DNA from: Actinobacteria bacterium UBA959
GTDB lineage: Bacteria > Actinomycetota > Actinomycetes > S36-B12 > UBA5976
Assembly (NCBI GenBank): GCA_002293025.1
Contig: DBCL01000003.1
Span: 1 to 44,354 of the forward strand
Direction: 5' to 3'
DNA: 44,354 nt
In this document: positions 8,448 through 16,525 of the stretch, piece after piece
Layout of the letters: each line of letters opens with the position of its first letter
Position numbering within the stretch: position 1 is the stretch's first letter
Notes under the pieces: generated by a model
Seen by the model: the letters and a program-made list of their open reading frames with translations, nothing else
What the model was told of the DNA's origin: nothing
Database searches by the model: none
Made by a program: the position numbers and the translations under genes

Positions 8448-9497
8448 ATGACTCAATTACTCACCGGCATCTCTGCCAAATCCGTTCAGATACCAAGTCG
8501 GATAAGGATGAATGTGCTTACCGCAGGTTCAGTTCAAGATCATGCTTTAGTTTTTCTCCACGGAAATGTCTCATCAAGCTTATTCTGGCAAGAAACTATG
8601 CTGGCTTTTGCTGCTAATAATTATGTGCTAGCACCTGACTTGCGAGGCTTTGGCCAAACCGAAACTGCACCAATTGATGCAAGGCGTGGTGTGCGCGATC
8701 ACAGCGATGATCTCTTTGGATTATTCCAAACCCTAAACTTAAAGAAAGTTCATTTGGTTGGATGGAGTATGGGGGCTGGCGTAGTTATGCAGTTTGCAAT
8801 TGATCACCCACAGATGGTGCTGAGCATGACCTTAAGTGCACCGATCTCTCCGTATGGTTTTGGTGGCACGGCTCTTGATGGCAGCCTGCTGAATCCGGAT
8901 GCTTCTGGCACTGGTGGTGGTGCAGCAAATCCAGAATTTGTGACAGCACTAAACAGCCAAGACAAAGGTGATGGGCAAACAAGCCCTCGAACTGTTATGA
9001 AAAGTTTTTATGTTGCTAATCCTGCATCCTTAGATCATGAAGAGATGTATCTTGACTCCATGCTCACTACTAAAGTTGGTGAAGACAATTACCCCGGTAA
9101 CTCAACTGCCAGTAGTTACTGGCCAATGTTTGCTCCAGGCGAAAAAGGTGTCTTAAATAGTATGTCACCAAAATACTTCAACACATCTGCTATCGCGGAT
9201 ATTGGAACTAAGCCACCAGTTTTATGGATTAGAGGCGATAAAGATGCAATTGTTGGCGATGCATCCTTCTTTGATTTAAACACTTTAGGTGCAGCAGGGC
9301 TGGTTCCTGGATGGCCTGGTGCTGATGTCGCTCCATCTCAACAAATGATTGCCCAAACTGCTGCAGTGCTGGAAAGGTATGCAGCCAATGGTGGCCTTGT
9401 TAAAAAAGTGGTTTTGGAAGGGTGTGGCCATTCACCTCACTTAGAGAGCCCTGCCCTATTTCGACAGGCTTTAACTGAGTTAATCTCACAGGGGTAA
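8448..9497 (+). CDS. Alpha/beta hydrolase
   Basis: A 349-residue alpha/beta-hydrolase-fold enzyme, cytoplasmic (no signal peptide). The oxyanion-hole motif LHGNVSSS (37-44) is followed by the nucleophile elbow GWSMGAG with S107, an aspartate in WIRGDKDAIV and the catalytic histidine H328 in GCGHSPHLESP. It is longer than the ~280-residue norm because of an insertion between the nucleophile and the acid that contains Gly-rich stretches (SGTGGGAANPEF), probably a lid. The substrate is unknown. The next gene starts 36 bases downstream behind its own -10 candidate. Confidence 0.88.
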   Translation: MTQLLTGISAKSVQIPSRIRMNVLTAGSVQDHALVFLHGNVSSSLFWQETMLAFAANNYVLAPDLRGFGQTETAPIDARRGVRDHSDDLFGLFQTLNLKKVHLVGWSMGAGVVMQFAIDHPQMVLSMTLSAPISPYGFGGTALDGSLLNPDASGTGGGAANPEFVTALNSQDKGDGQTSPRTVMKSFYVANPASLDHEEMYLDSMLTTKVGEDNYPGNSTASSYWPMFAPGEKGVLNSMSPKYFNTSAIADIGTKPPVLWIRGDKDAIVGDASFFDLNTLGAAGLVPGWPGADVAPSQQMIAQTAAVLERYAANGGLVKKVVLEGCGHSPHLESPALFRQALTELISQG

Positions 9498-9520
9498 GTT
9501 AAGAACAAGAGTCCCACTGC

Positions 9521-9526
9521 TAGCCT
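9521..9526 (+). promoter_or_regulatory. Candidate -10 (TAGCCT) of aldo/keto reductase gene
   Basis: TAGCCT ends seven bases before the ATG at 9534 and no Shine-Dalgarno site is present, as expected for a leaderless message. Confidence 0.4.
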
Positions 9527-9533
9527 GCGCTTT

Positions 9534-10424
9534 ATGCAAACATTCTCACTTCCTAAAACTTCAAGCAAGCCAATTCCTGCACTTGGGATTGGTGGAATGC
9601 CCTTTTCTAGGCCAGGCAGAGATTTGGATGAATCCATTTCAATTATTCACTTTGGACTTAACCATGGCATGACTTTGCTCAACACTGCTGATGTTTATGC
9701 TCCTTCGGCAGAGGAGATGGGGCACAACGAAAAACTCATGGGGGAAGCCCTCCGCCAGTGGGATGGTGATCAATCCAAGGTCATTGTGGTCACTAAAAAT
9801 GGAATTACCCGATCAAAAGATCAGTGGAATCGCAATGGGAGTAAAGAGTATTTACTCAGAGCTGCTGAAAAATCTAATAAAGAATTAGGCATGGTTCCAG
9901 ACCTCTTGCTGCATCATCGAATTGATCAATCCCGTTCTTTTACAGAACAAGCACAAGCGATGCTTGCTGTTTTGAATGCAGGACTAACCAAAAAAATTGG
10001 CTTCTCAAATATAAAGCAATCTGAGTATGAGATTGCTCAGCAAGAAACTCATGGTCAGGTTTCTGCTGTCGAAAATGAAAGAAGCCCTAGATATCGAAGT
10101 GATGTTGAAGTGCTCGAAAGTTGCACTAAAGATCAAATTGCTTATCTAGCCTGGTCTCCTCTTGGTGGAGAAAATGATGCCAAAAATCTAGGTACTTTGT
10201 ACCCGGAATTTAAAGAAGTTGCCAGAGATCTTGAAGTTACTGCACAGCAAGTGGCACTTGCTTGGCTTAGAACCCACTCAAATGTGCTTGTGCCAATTCC
10301 TGGTTTCACTAAGATTAAAACTGCCGAATCAACTATTGCTAGTGCTGACTTAACTTTGTCTAACGATCAGATTGCTCTTCTTAATTCCAGTAAACCAGGC
10401 AATGGTTCGGTGTATCCAAGTTAG
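9534..10424 (+). CDS. Aldo/keto reductase
   Basis: A 296-residue NADPH-type oxidoreductase of the aldo/keto reductase superfamily. The barrel landmarks are NTADVYAPSAEEMGHNE (50-66), VVTKNG (K88), LLLHHRID (H127/H128), IGFSNIKQSEYE, AWSPLGG and the cofactor-binding end IPGFTKIKTAEST. Tyrosine Y55, lysine K88 and a histidine of the catalytic tetrad are present, but the usual aspartate five residues before the tyrosine is N50, which may reduce or change activity. Residues ENERSPRYRSD stand where QNxYSPLxRxxE is typical. The stop is one base before the MarC start, so the two genes are probably co-transcribed. Confidence 0.88.
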   Translation: MQTFSLPKTSSKPIPALGIGGMPFSRPGRDLDESISIIHFGLNHGMTLLNTADVYAPSAEEMGHNEKLMGEALRQWDGDQSKVIVVTKNGITRSKDQWNRNGSKEYLLRAAEKSNKELGMVPDLLLHHRIDQSRSFTEQAQAMLAVLNAGLTKKIGFSNIKQSEYEIAQQETHGQVSAVENERSPRYRSDVEVLESCTKDQIAYLAWSPLGGENDAKNLGTLYPEFKEVARDLEVTAQQVALAWLRTHSNVLVPIPGFTKIKTAESTIASADLTLSNDQIALLNSSKPGNGSVYPS

Positions 10425-10425
10425 T

Positions 10426-11043
10426 ATGGATACTTCAGCATTCATCGCACTTTGGTCGACAGTATTCATCACACTACTAGTAATCATGGACCCACCAGGG
10501 ACCATGCCAATCTTTATGAGTTTGGTAGGACGTGAAACGCCAAAAAGACAACAACGCTTAGCATTGCAAGCTGTTGCAACTGCCTTCACGGTAATCGTAG
10601 CTTTTGCCGTCTTCGGGGACCAGGTCTTGGAGTTTCTTGGGATCTCACTTCCAGCGCTCCAAGCATCTGGTGGGCTACTTCTACTTTTAGTAGCACTTGA
10701 ATTGCTTACTGGCAAAGACTCTGAGCCCGAGAAATCTTCTGATGTTTCCGTGGCCCTTGTTCCGCTTGGAACTCCATTAATGGCTGGCCCTGGTGCAATT
10801 GCAGTGACTATAGTTTTTGTTCGAAGAGCAGAAGGTTCCATGGATTACCTAGCGATCGCTGTTGCAATTATAGCTGTTCATCTAGTTCTCTATGCAGTAC
10901 TTCGATTTGCAGTTCCAATCATGAAACTTATTGGAACTGCCGGTGTGATGATTGCAACCAAGCTCGCAGGCTTACTCCTAGCAGCGATTGCCATCCAGAT
11001 GATATCTGATGCTGTATTTAAATTTATTGAAATACATGGTTAA
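10426..11043 (+). CDS. MarC family integral membrane protein
   Basis: A 205-residue protein with six predicted TM helices and the MarC (UPF0056) signature LLVIMDPPGTMPIFMSL near the N-terminus and ALVPLGTPLMAGPGAIA in the middle. Family members have no proven role despite the name. I chose ATG 10426 (MDTSAF) rather than the longer frame from 10372, which would lie within the aldo/keto reductase gene and add no family residues. The end overlaps the opposing kinase gene by 20 bases. Confidence 0.87.
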   Translation: MDTSAFIALWSTVFITLLVIMDPPGTMPIFMSLVGRETPKRQQRLALQAVATAFTVIVAFAVFGDQVLEFLGISLPALQASGGLLLLLVALELLTGKDSEPEKSSDVSVALVPLGTPLMAGPGAIAVTIVFVRRAEGSMDYLAIAVAIIAVHLVLYAVLRFAVPIMKLIGTAGVMIATKLAGLLLAAIAIQMISDAVFKFIEIHG

Positions 11044-13237
11044 GTCGTAACGACTTTAATTTAACTTCAGTCTCTTTATTCCTATTCTCATCTAAACCAA
11101 TAATTTGCAATTGACAGTAGCTTTCTACCTCAAAGAAATTGAACTCAAGAAATTTGTAATTTTCTAACATTACTAGATCTCTGACTTCCAGAATAACTTG
11201 CGGAGCCCATAAATACTTTCTGGCATTCTCAGAGTGGATTTCTATCTTCAAATTAATATCTCTTGATGTACAAAATTCTATGCTCTCAAACAATATTGCC
11301 TGCATGGACTCAGGGAGCGCTACCAGTACTTTAAGTGAATTTCGCAGGTTAGATTCAATTCTCGCAGCCCAAGCAGTTAAAGCGGGGTTTCGCTCTTGAA
11401 AATTCTCAGAGTTTAGGTTTTCAAAGAAAGTTCGAGCTGGCTGAAGTATGTTTTTGAACTTATCTAGATTTGATTGAATGAGATCTCTTTCAAGCAGAGA
11501 ATTCTCTGCTTGAATTTCCAATTCGATTTGTTGCTGAACATTCTGAGTTGTTAATCTCAAAATCTTGAAGTATCCAAAACTTAGAATTAGGGAACCTAAT
11601 CCATTGACTAACCCGGGCACCACTGCCAAATCTTGACAGTCACTAAAATTGATTACGGAGATCAAGAGTGCGTTTGAAAAATAGACAAACGCAAAGATAA
11701 CTTTTAATGCATTGAGTATCGGAGAAACCGCGAGATACAACAGCATGGTTGAGAATGCGCTCCCCACCCATTGAAAACTCTGTGCTTGCTGGCACCCATC
11801 GATACTAGATCCAAATGTAGCCATCGAGGCCATAGCTAACCCAAAACTTATAATGGCAAACAAATTTCGAAATTTACTCAACTTTATATTCACAAGAATC
11901 AATAAGACAAACCAGTAAGCGATAAAGGCTATGGATGCCTGAAATTGATTTTCTATCTGACGCACTAAAACTGGCAGAAATATCAAAGCTACCGAAGGCA
12001 GCACCAGAAATAGATTTCGAAATCTGGGTGAATTTAGAGGTAGGAATTCATGAGCGGCATCTAGATGTTTTGAATAAATGGAATCAAATGTGAATGTGAC
12101 CTTTGTCCCAGAATTAGGGCTACTTTGAACCAGAACTTGGCGGCCATTACTTCGAAGGGTGTTATTGTCTATGACTTGCAGACCAAGGTTAGTTTTGGAA
12201 CTTTTCTGAAAGCCGGTACCGTTGTCTTCTAATATCAAATAGGTCAAGTTTCGAACTTTGCGCGTGGATATCTCCAATCTAGAGGCAGCTGAATGCCGTT
12301 CTACATTGCGAAATACTTCCGTAAGTGCATCACTTAGCGCATCGATAATCTCCTCTTCAACTCTAAAATCTTCTTCGATGTTTTGCTTAACCTCAATGCC
12401 GTGAAAATCTACCTTAGCCAGTGAATTGAAGATCACTGTACTAACTTGTTTCTGGCTGTTACTATTTTCCAAATTTAGAATTGTTTCCAAATCTGCCTTT
12501 ACAACTGGAAGAACTTCACTTGACTTTAACTTAATTCTTGGATTGGCTAGGGCACGCAATGTATTTAGTACCGACTCATGAATTTTTCTCATAGCTTTTT
12601 CTTTAATCGCAAGGTCATAAGTTTGTATCAGTGCACTTGATTGACTTTGATAACTATTTCTTATCTGCACGTCAAGAGTTGCTGCTTCAGATCTAGTGAA
12701 ATGAGCAAATGCACTGAAGAGCAGTACATTCGCCATGAGAAAAATGACTGCAAAAAAACCATCGTAATACGCGGCTCCGCCAAATAGGTATCCTGGAAAA
12801 TCGGCGCGGATTAAAAGGATCTCAATGACTGCTAAGGTCACAGTAAGAGTAAAGACAATCTTGGTGTTTTTTGAGAATACGGTAATTAAACAGATGACAG
12901 TTACCAACATTGGTAGTGGTAGCCAGTCCATAGTTTGAGATTGAGGCAAGAATAAAGGCGTCCCCCCCAGGAGGGACAGAATTAGGATTTGATTGTTTGC
13001 GTTCGGGCCTTTGACACGAACTGAACCGTCGAAGACTGTCGCAAAAAGGAGGACAATCAGCCATACCCAGATTCCCTTAGAGAGAAGTCCATTGAGCCAA
13101 GCAGACAAGATGACCAGCAGCCAAAGAACTAGTGGCAGATAGCGAACGATGCTTGTAAACGCCCGATTTACTGAATCTGAAATGTCTACCACATCAACAT
13201 CTCGGCCAAGACTTTTGGTTGGTTTGGTTTTAGCCAC
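11024..13237 (-). CDS. Membrane sensor kinase with duplicated, decayed second half
   Basis: A large (737-residue) sensor kinase paired with the divergent response regulator gene. Residues 35-180 hold about six TM helices. Then come a HisKA_3-like helix with likely phospho-acceptor H220 (KIHESVLNTLRAL) and an HATPase domain with N-box N311 (NVERHS), G1 box EDNGTGF (337-343) and a GLGLQV-like NLGLQV. Unusually, a second block follows: six more TM helices (about 405-560), a coiled coil (570-605) and a C-terminal region that looks like the same kinase fold without an acceptor histidine or DNGxG box. The start is GTG 13237, with AGGAAG upstream; the frame also runs to 13312 but that would overlap the regulator gene. 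The signal sensed is unknown. Confidence 0.78.
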   Translation of the reverse strand: MAKTKPTKSLGRDVDVVDISDSVNRAFTSIVRYLPLVLWLLVILSAWLNGLLSKGIWVWLIVLLFATVFDGSVRVKGPNANNQILILSLLGGTPLFLPQSQTMDWLPLPMLVTVICLITVFSKNTKIVFTLTVTLAVIEILLIRADFPGYLFGGAAYYDGFFAVIFLMANVLLFSAFAHFTRSEAATLDVQIRNSYQSQSSALIQTYDLAIKEKAMRKIHESVLNTLRALANPRIKLKSSEVLPVVKADLETILNLENSNSQKQVSTVIFNSLAKVDFHGIEVKQNIEEDFRVEEEIIDALSDALTEVFRNVERHSAASRLEISTRKVRNLTYLILEDNGTGFQKSSKTNLGLQVIDNNTLRSNGRQVLVQSSPNSGTKVTFTFDSIYSKHLDAAHEFLPLNSPRFRNLFLVLPSVALIFLPVLVRQIENQFQASIAFIAYWFVLLILVNIKLSKFRNLFAIISFGLAMASMATFGSSIDGCQQAQSFQWVGSAFSTMLLYLAVSPILNALKVIFAFVYFSNALLISVINFSDCQDLAVVPGLVNGLGSLILSFGYFKILRLTTQNVQQQIELEIQAENSLLERDLIQSNLDKFKNILQPARTFFENLNSENFQERNPALTAWAARIESNLRNSLKVLVALPESMQAILFESIEFCTSRDINLKIEIHSENARKYLWAPQVILEVRDLVMLENYKFLEFNFFEVESYCQLQIIGLDENRNKETEVKLKSLRLNHVFQ

Positions 13238-13264
13238 AATAGAGAATACTTCCTGTTTCTGGAA

Positions 13265-13912
13265 ATGCCAATGAATATTCAGGCTCCTAATTTCATCGTC
13301 CTTGAGGACCACCCGCTCGTCCTAGCAGGCATCAGACAAGAGTTAGCAGACCACTTTCCAGAGGCCCGATTAATTTATTCAGGTTCAAGCTTGGATGACG
13401 CAATAGAAGCTCATAAGTTGCGCCCAGTAGATTGTGCCATCGTTGATTTGGATTTGGGCGACAACCGCTCTCCGGCCGATCTTGTATCTGCTTTAGTCGA
13501 AAAATCAATTCCTACTTTGGTGGTCAGTGTGCTAACGCGACCAAAAACTGTTCAAACTGCCATGAGTTGTGGTGCACTGGGTTACGTGTCTAAGAACTCT
13601 GACGAAGCAGTCTTGGTTGAGGCAATTAGAAGTGTCCTTAAAGGTGAATCTTTTATGTCTCCTGAGCTAGCTGGTGCGCTTAGTTCACCAATGGCTGTGA
13701 ATTTACGACTATCTTCGCAGGAGAAGAAAGCCTTAACGCTCTATGCATCTGGCTTAACTCTAGAAAAAGTTGCAGCGGCAATGGGGCTTGCGCCAAGTAC
13801 TGTTAAGGAATACTTGGATCGAGTGAGAGATAAATATTCAGCTGTTGGGATCCAAGCTAGAACTAAGACTGAGCTGTACAAGCAAGCAGTAGAAGATGGC
13901 CTAATTAGATAG
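13265..13912 (+). CDS. NarL/FixJ-type response regulator
   Basis: A 215-residue two-component regulator, presumably phosphorylated by the divergent kinase. The receiver domain (about 10-130) has the acidic pocket E14-D15, the phospho-acceptor D61 in IVDLDLGD and the lysine in GYVSKNSDEA. The LuxR-type helix-turn-helix (about 148-212) contains LSSQEKKALTLYASGLTLEK and MGLAPSTVKEYLDRVR. ATG 13265 and ATG 13271 are both usable; neither has a convincing Shine-Dalgarno site. Only 27 bases separate it from the chosen kinase start, so the two promoters must overlap. Confidence 0.92.
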   Translation: MPMNIQAPNFIVLEDHPLVLAGIRQELADHFPEARLIYSGSSLDDAIEAHKLRPVDCAIVDLDLGDNRSPADLVSALVEKSIPTLVVSVLTRPKTVQTAMSCGALGYVSKNSDEAVLVEAIRSVLKGESFMSPELAGALSSPMAVNLRLSSQEKKALTLYASGLTLEKVAAAMGLAPSTVKEYLDRVRDKYSAVGIQARTKTELYKQAVEDGLIR

Positions 13913-13940
13913 GCCCGTTCAATTCGATTGAATGCTCGCT

Positions 13941-13946
13941 TAAGAT
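13941..13946 (+). promoter_or_regulatory. Candidate -10 (TAAGAT) of SGNH hydrolase gene
   Basis: TAAGAT ends seven bases before the ATG at 13954. No Shine-Dalgarno site is visible, consistent with a leaderless transcript. Confidence 0.42.
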
Positions 13947-13953
13947 TTCCTGC

Positions 13954-14730
13954 ATGTGGACTCGATATGTAGCAATTGGTGACTCTTTCACTGAAGGCTT
14001 AGACGACTTTCAGCCCGATGGTAGCTACCGTGGGTGGGCAGATCTGCTTGCATGTGAGCTAAACCAAAGACAATCGGGCCTGCTTTATGCCAATTTGGCT
14101 GTTCGTGGCCGAAAAATGAATCGTATTGTTAATGAACAAATCCCACTAGCCCTCGAGATGAAGCCGGATTTAGTCAGCATTGCAGCCGGAGTAAATGACG
14201 CACTGCGCAAAAATTGGGATCCGGTTAAGGTGATAAATCAATTTGAACATGGCATCAAGCAACTACGAGAAGCAGGCATAGACGTTTTAGTAATTGCCTT
14301 TGGAGATCCACAACAACGAGGATCGTTGGCAACTGTAAGAGATCGCTTAATGTTTCTTAACAAAGAGACTGTCAAAATTGCCAAGAAATATAACTGCAGA
14401 TTGGTTGACTTCTGGCCAATCAATGCTTATGACCATGACTATTTCTGGTCAGATGACCGCTTGCATCTTTCTAGTGCCGGCCATGAAGCAACTTTGCAAG
14501 CCGTGCTCCATGCACTGGACTTAAGAGATGAATCCTGGAAATCCCCAAAAGTTCAGTTACCAGATCCGCCGACTTGGCTAAATAAACGGTTAGCTGACTT
14601 TCATTGGCTTAAAGATCATATGGTTCCTTGGGCGATTCGGCGAGCCAAAGGTCGCTCTTCAGGGGATCACCGAACTGCCAAGCGCCCCAACTTGTCTCCG
14701 ATCAATATCCAAGATTTGCCTGCAAAATAG
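13954..14730 (+). CDS. SGNH/GDSL-type hydrolase
   Basis: A 258-residue SGNH-fold esterase-like protein without a signal peptide. Block I is AIGDSFTEG with nucleophile S11, block III is AAGVNDALR with the oxyanion asparagine, and block V is DDRLHLSSAGH with the aspartate and histidine. The last ~60 residues are a basic tail (KRLADFHWLKDH and RRAKGRSSGD). A second SGNH protein of the same style lies at 26769-27725 and likewise lacks a signal peptide. The substrate is unknown; actinobacterial relatives are usually annotated as lipases without proof. Confidence 0.88.
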   Translation: MWTRYVAIGDSFTEGLDDFQPDGSYRGWADLLACELNQRQSGLLYANLAVRGRKMNRIVNEQIPLALEMKPDLVSIAAGVNDALRKNWDPVKVINQFEHGIKQLREAGIDVLVIAFGDPQQRGSLATVRDRLMFLNKETVKIAKKYNCRLVDFWPINAYDHDYFWSDDRLHLSSAGHEATLQAVLHALDLRDESWKSPKVQLPDPPTWLNKRLADFHWLKDHMVPWAIRRAKGRSSGDHRTAKRPNLSPINIQDLPAK

Positions 14731-14742
14731 ATATTTGTGGTT

Positions 14743-14748
14743 TATGGT
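14743..14748 (+). promoter_or_regulatory. Candidate -10 (TATGGT) of phoU
   Basis: TATGGT ends six bases before ATG 14755. This supports ATG 14755 over the in-frame GTG 14737, which would lie upstream of this promoter. Confidence 0.42.
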
Positions 14749-14754
14749 GTGCCA

Positions 14755-15441
14755 ATGACCACACCTTTTCATAGCAAACTAGAAGAAGTTGAAGCCGGAG
14801 TTGTTGAGCTTGGTAACTACGTTGTAACTAACCTCCCGCAGGTTACCTTGGCGCTACTAGCCGGAGACGTTACAGCCGCAGAAGAAATAGTGAAGTCAGA
14901 TGACCACGTCAACACTAGAGCCGAAGAAATTGAAACCCTTTGCCATACCCACTTAGCGCTTCAAAAACCAAATGGGCCCGAGCTGCGCCGCACCATATCT
15001 TCTTTGAGGGTCGTTGCTGATCTTGAACGCTCCCACGACTTAGTGGTGAATATTGCTAAGGCGACCCGTCGAATGTCTGGCCTACTAATTGATCCAACAA
15101 TTTCTCACCTCCTGGGTGAGATGTCTAGACAGGCAACTTTTGAGTTTAAGCATGCGATAGATGCTTATGTTAAAAAGGATGAGACTTTAGCTAGCTCAGT
15201 AATGACAACGGATTCTGTTTTGGATGCTACCCACCAGGATCTCCTGCAGGCTATTTTCACAGCCCATAAGTTGGGAAACTGTGAGATTGAGGTGGCCCTG
15301 CAAGTGGCCTTGGTGGGTAGATTTATCGAGCGCATTGGCGACCATGCCGTGAACCTATCCCGGAGCATCCATTACACAGTTACTGGAGAGCCCGGCCCCG
15401 ATGTTGAAGGTGCTGCTCGACGCGAAATGCTCGAAAACTAG
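14755..15441 (+). CDS. phoU: Phosphate regulator PhoU
   Basis: A 228-residue PhoU protein: two three-helix repeats, each with a metal-binding acidic patch. Visible family phrases are RRTISSLRVVADLERSHDLVVNIAKATRR in the first repeat (about residues 80-108) and ALVGRFIERIGDHAVNLSRS in the second. PhoU links the Pst transporter to the phosphate-sensing kinase and dampens uptake when phosphate is plentiful. The order phoU-pstC-pstA-pstB-pstS differs from the usual pstSCAB-phoU. The start was chosen from a -10 candidate six bases before ATG 14755; the frame also allows GTG 14737. Confidence 0.93.
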   Translation: MTTPFHSKLEEVEAGVVELGNYVVTNLPQVTLALLAGDVTAAEEIVKSDDHVNTRAEEIETLCHTHLALQKPNGPELRRTISSLRVVADLERSHDLVVNIAKATRRMSGLLIDPTISHLLGEMSRQATFEFKHAIDAYVKKDETLASSVMTTDSVLDATHQDLLQAIFTAHKLGNCEIEVALQVALVGRFIERIGDHAVNLSRSIHYTVTGEPGPDVEGAARREMLEN

Positions 15442-15447
15442 ATTTTA

Positions 15448-15480
15448 GTTAACCTGTCGTTCACCTGCTATTCGACTATC
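15448..15480 (+). promoter_or_regulatory. PHO box before pstC
   Basis: Adjacent 11-base direct repeats, GTTAACCTGTC (15448-15458) and GTTCACCTGCT (15459-15469), are followed by a weaker third unit ATTCGACTATC (15470-15480). The second fits every position of the Streptomyces PhoP consensus unit G-G/T-T-C-A-Y-Y-Y-R-G/C. It predicts PhoP activation of pstCAB under phosphate starvation. Confidence 0.72.
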
Positions 15481-15530
15481 AGTTAGACGGTAAGCACCGA
15501 GTATTTGGGTGTTTAGTCCATTCTTGCTGA

Positions 15531-16523
15531 GTGACTTTGCAGATCCCCAAACCTAAGACGATATCTCGAAATGCCCAGCTGACCAAAGCTGATCGTCGGT
15601 TTGCCCGAGTCATGACTGCTGCAGCGTTTTTTTCGCTGGTAGTTCTTTCGTTGATTGCAATTTTTTTGGTGTATCAAGCAGTTCCTGCTATTCGAGATCA
15701 GGGGTTAATCCAATTTCTCACTGATGCTCGGTGGGATTCTGGTAGTATTGGTGAACGCGATTCTGACTTTGTTGAACCCATCTTTGGAATTGCAGCCATG
15801 CTTTGGGGAACGATTTTAATTGGCATTATAGCAATAATTCTTGCGCTCCCTATTTCGTTAGGTTTGGCCACTTTTATTGTGTTTATCGCTTCTGAGAAAA
15901 TTGCTGGGGTCGCGCGTGCAATAGTCGACTTCTTAGCCGCAATTCCCTCGATCGTTTATGCATTGTGGGCAATTTCAGCTCTGACGCTGAAAGGGCGCGA
16001 GTGGGGCGAGTGGTTAACCACCAATCTAGGTTTCATCCCAATCTTTAAGAACGATATTGGAATTTGGGTTGGAACACCATTGATTGCTGGAATTGTATTG
16101 GCCGCAATGATTACTCCAATCATCACTTCCGTTACCAGAGAAGTTTTGAGCCGTACTCCAGCTGAATTGGTCAGTGCTTCTTTAGCCCTAGGTGGCACAC
16201 TTTGGCCAACTTTGAAATATGTGGCTTTCCCGTTTGCCAAAAGTGGAATTGTGGCTGCAACCATGCTCGGCCTTGGACGAGCGTTAGGTGAAACAGTTGC
16301 TGTGTTCTATGTTTTGAACTTGACGTATGGCACCATTAACTGGGTTGGAATTGTAAGTCCGCAGGGTGGATCAATTGCATCTTTGATTGTTGCAAAATTT
16401 AGTGAAGCAGGCGCACTAGAAATTAGTGCCTTGCTTGGCGGTGGCATGGTTCTTTTCGTAATTACGTTGATTGTGAATGCCATCGCAACTGCAATTTCTA
16501 GATTAGCGATTACGGATAAGTGA
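15531..16523 (+). CDS. pstC: Phosphate ABC transporter permease PstC
   Basis: One of the two membrane subunits of the high-affinity phosphate importer. The 330 residues include about six TM helices, a cytoplasmic N-terminus and the permease coupling region SRTPAELVSASLALGGTLWPTLKYV (around residues 207-231) that contacts PstB. The family phrase LDFLAAIPSIVYALWAI-type sequence (VDFLAAIPSIVYALWAI) is present. Start is GTG 15531; there is no strong Shine-Dalgarno site, and CATTCT six bases upstream could serve as a weak -10. Its stop overlaps or nearly touches the pstA start. PHO-box repeats lie 50-80 bases upstream. Confidence 0.96.
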   Translation: MTLQIPKPKTISRNAQLTKADRRFARVMTAAAFFSLVVLSLIAIFLVYQAVPAIRDQGLIQFLTDARWDSGSIGERDSDFVEPIFGIAAMLWGTILIGIIAIILALPISLGLATFIVFIASEKIAGVARAIVDFLAAIPSIVYALWAISALTLKGREWGEWLTTNLGFIPIFKNDIGIWVGTPLIAGIVLAAMITPIITSVTREVLSRTPAELVSASLALGGTLWPTLKYVAFPFAKSGIVAATMLGLGRALGETVAVFYVLNLTYGTINWVGIVSPQGGSIASLIVAKFSEAGALEISALLGGGMVLFVITLIVNAIATAISRLAITDK

Positions 16524-16525
16524 CC

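Noticed and set aside
12957..12969. C-rich run (CCCCCCC) within the kinase gene as a phase-variable tract
   Set aside because: Only seven C in an ordinary coding context; no sign of frame change.
11024..13912. The two-component pair as PhoR/PhoP for the pst genes
   Set aside because: The regulator is NarL-type, not OmpR-type like PhoP, and the kinase has no PhoR layout.
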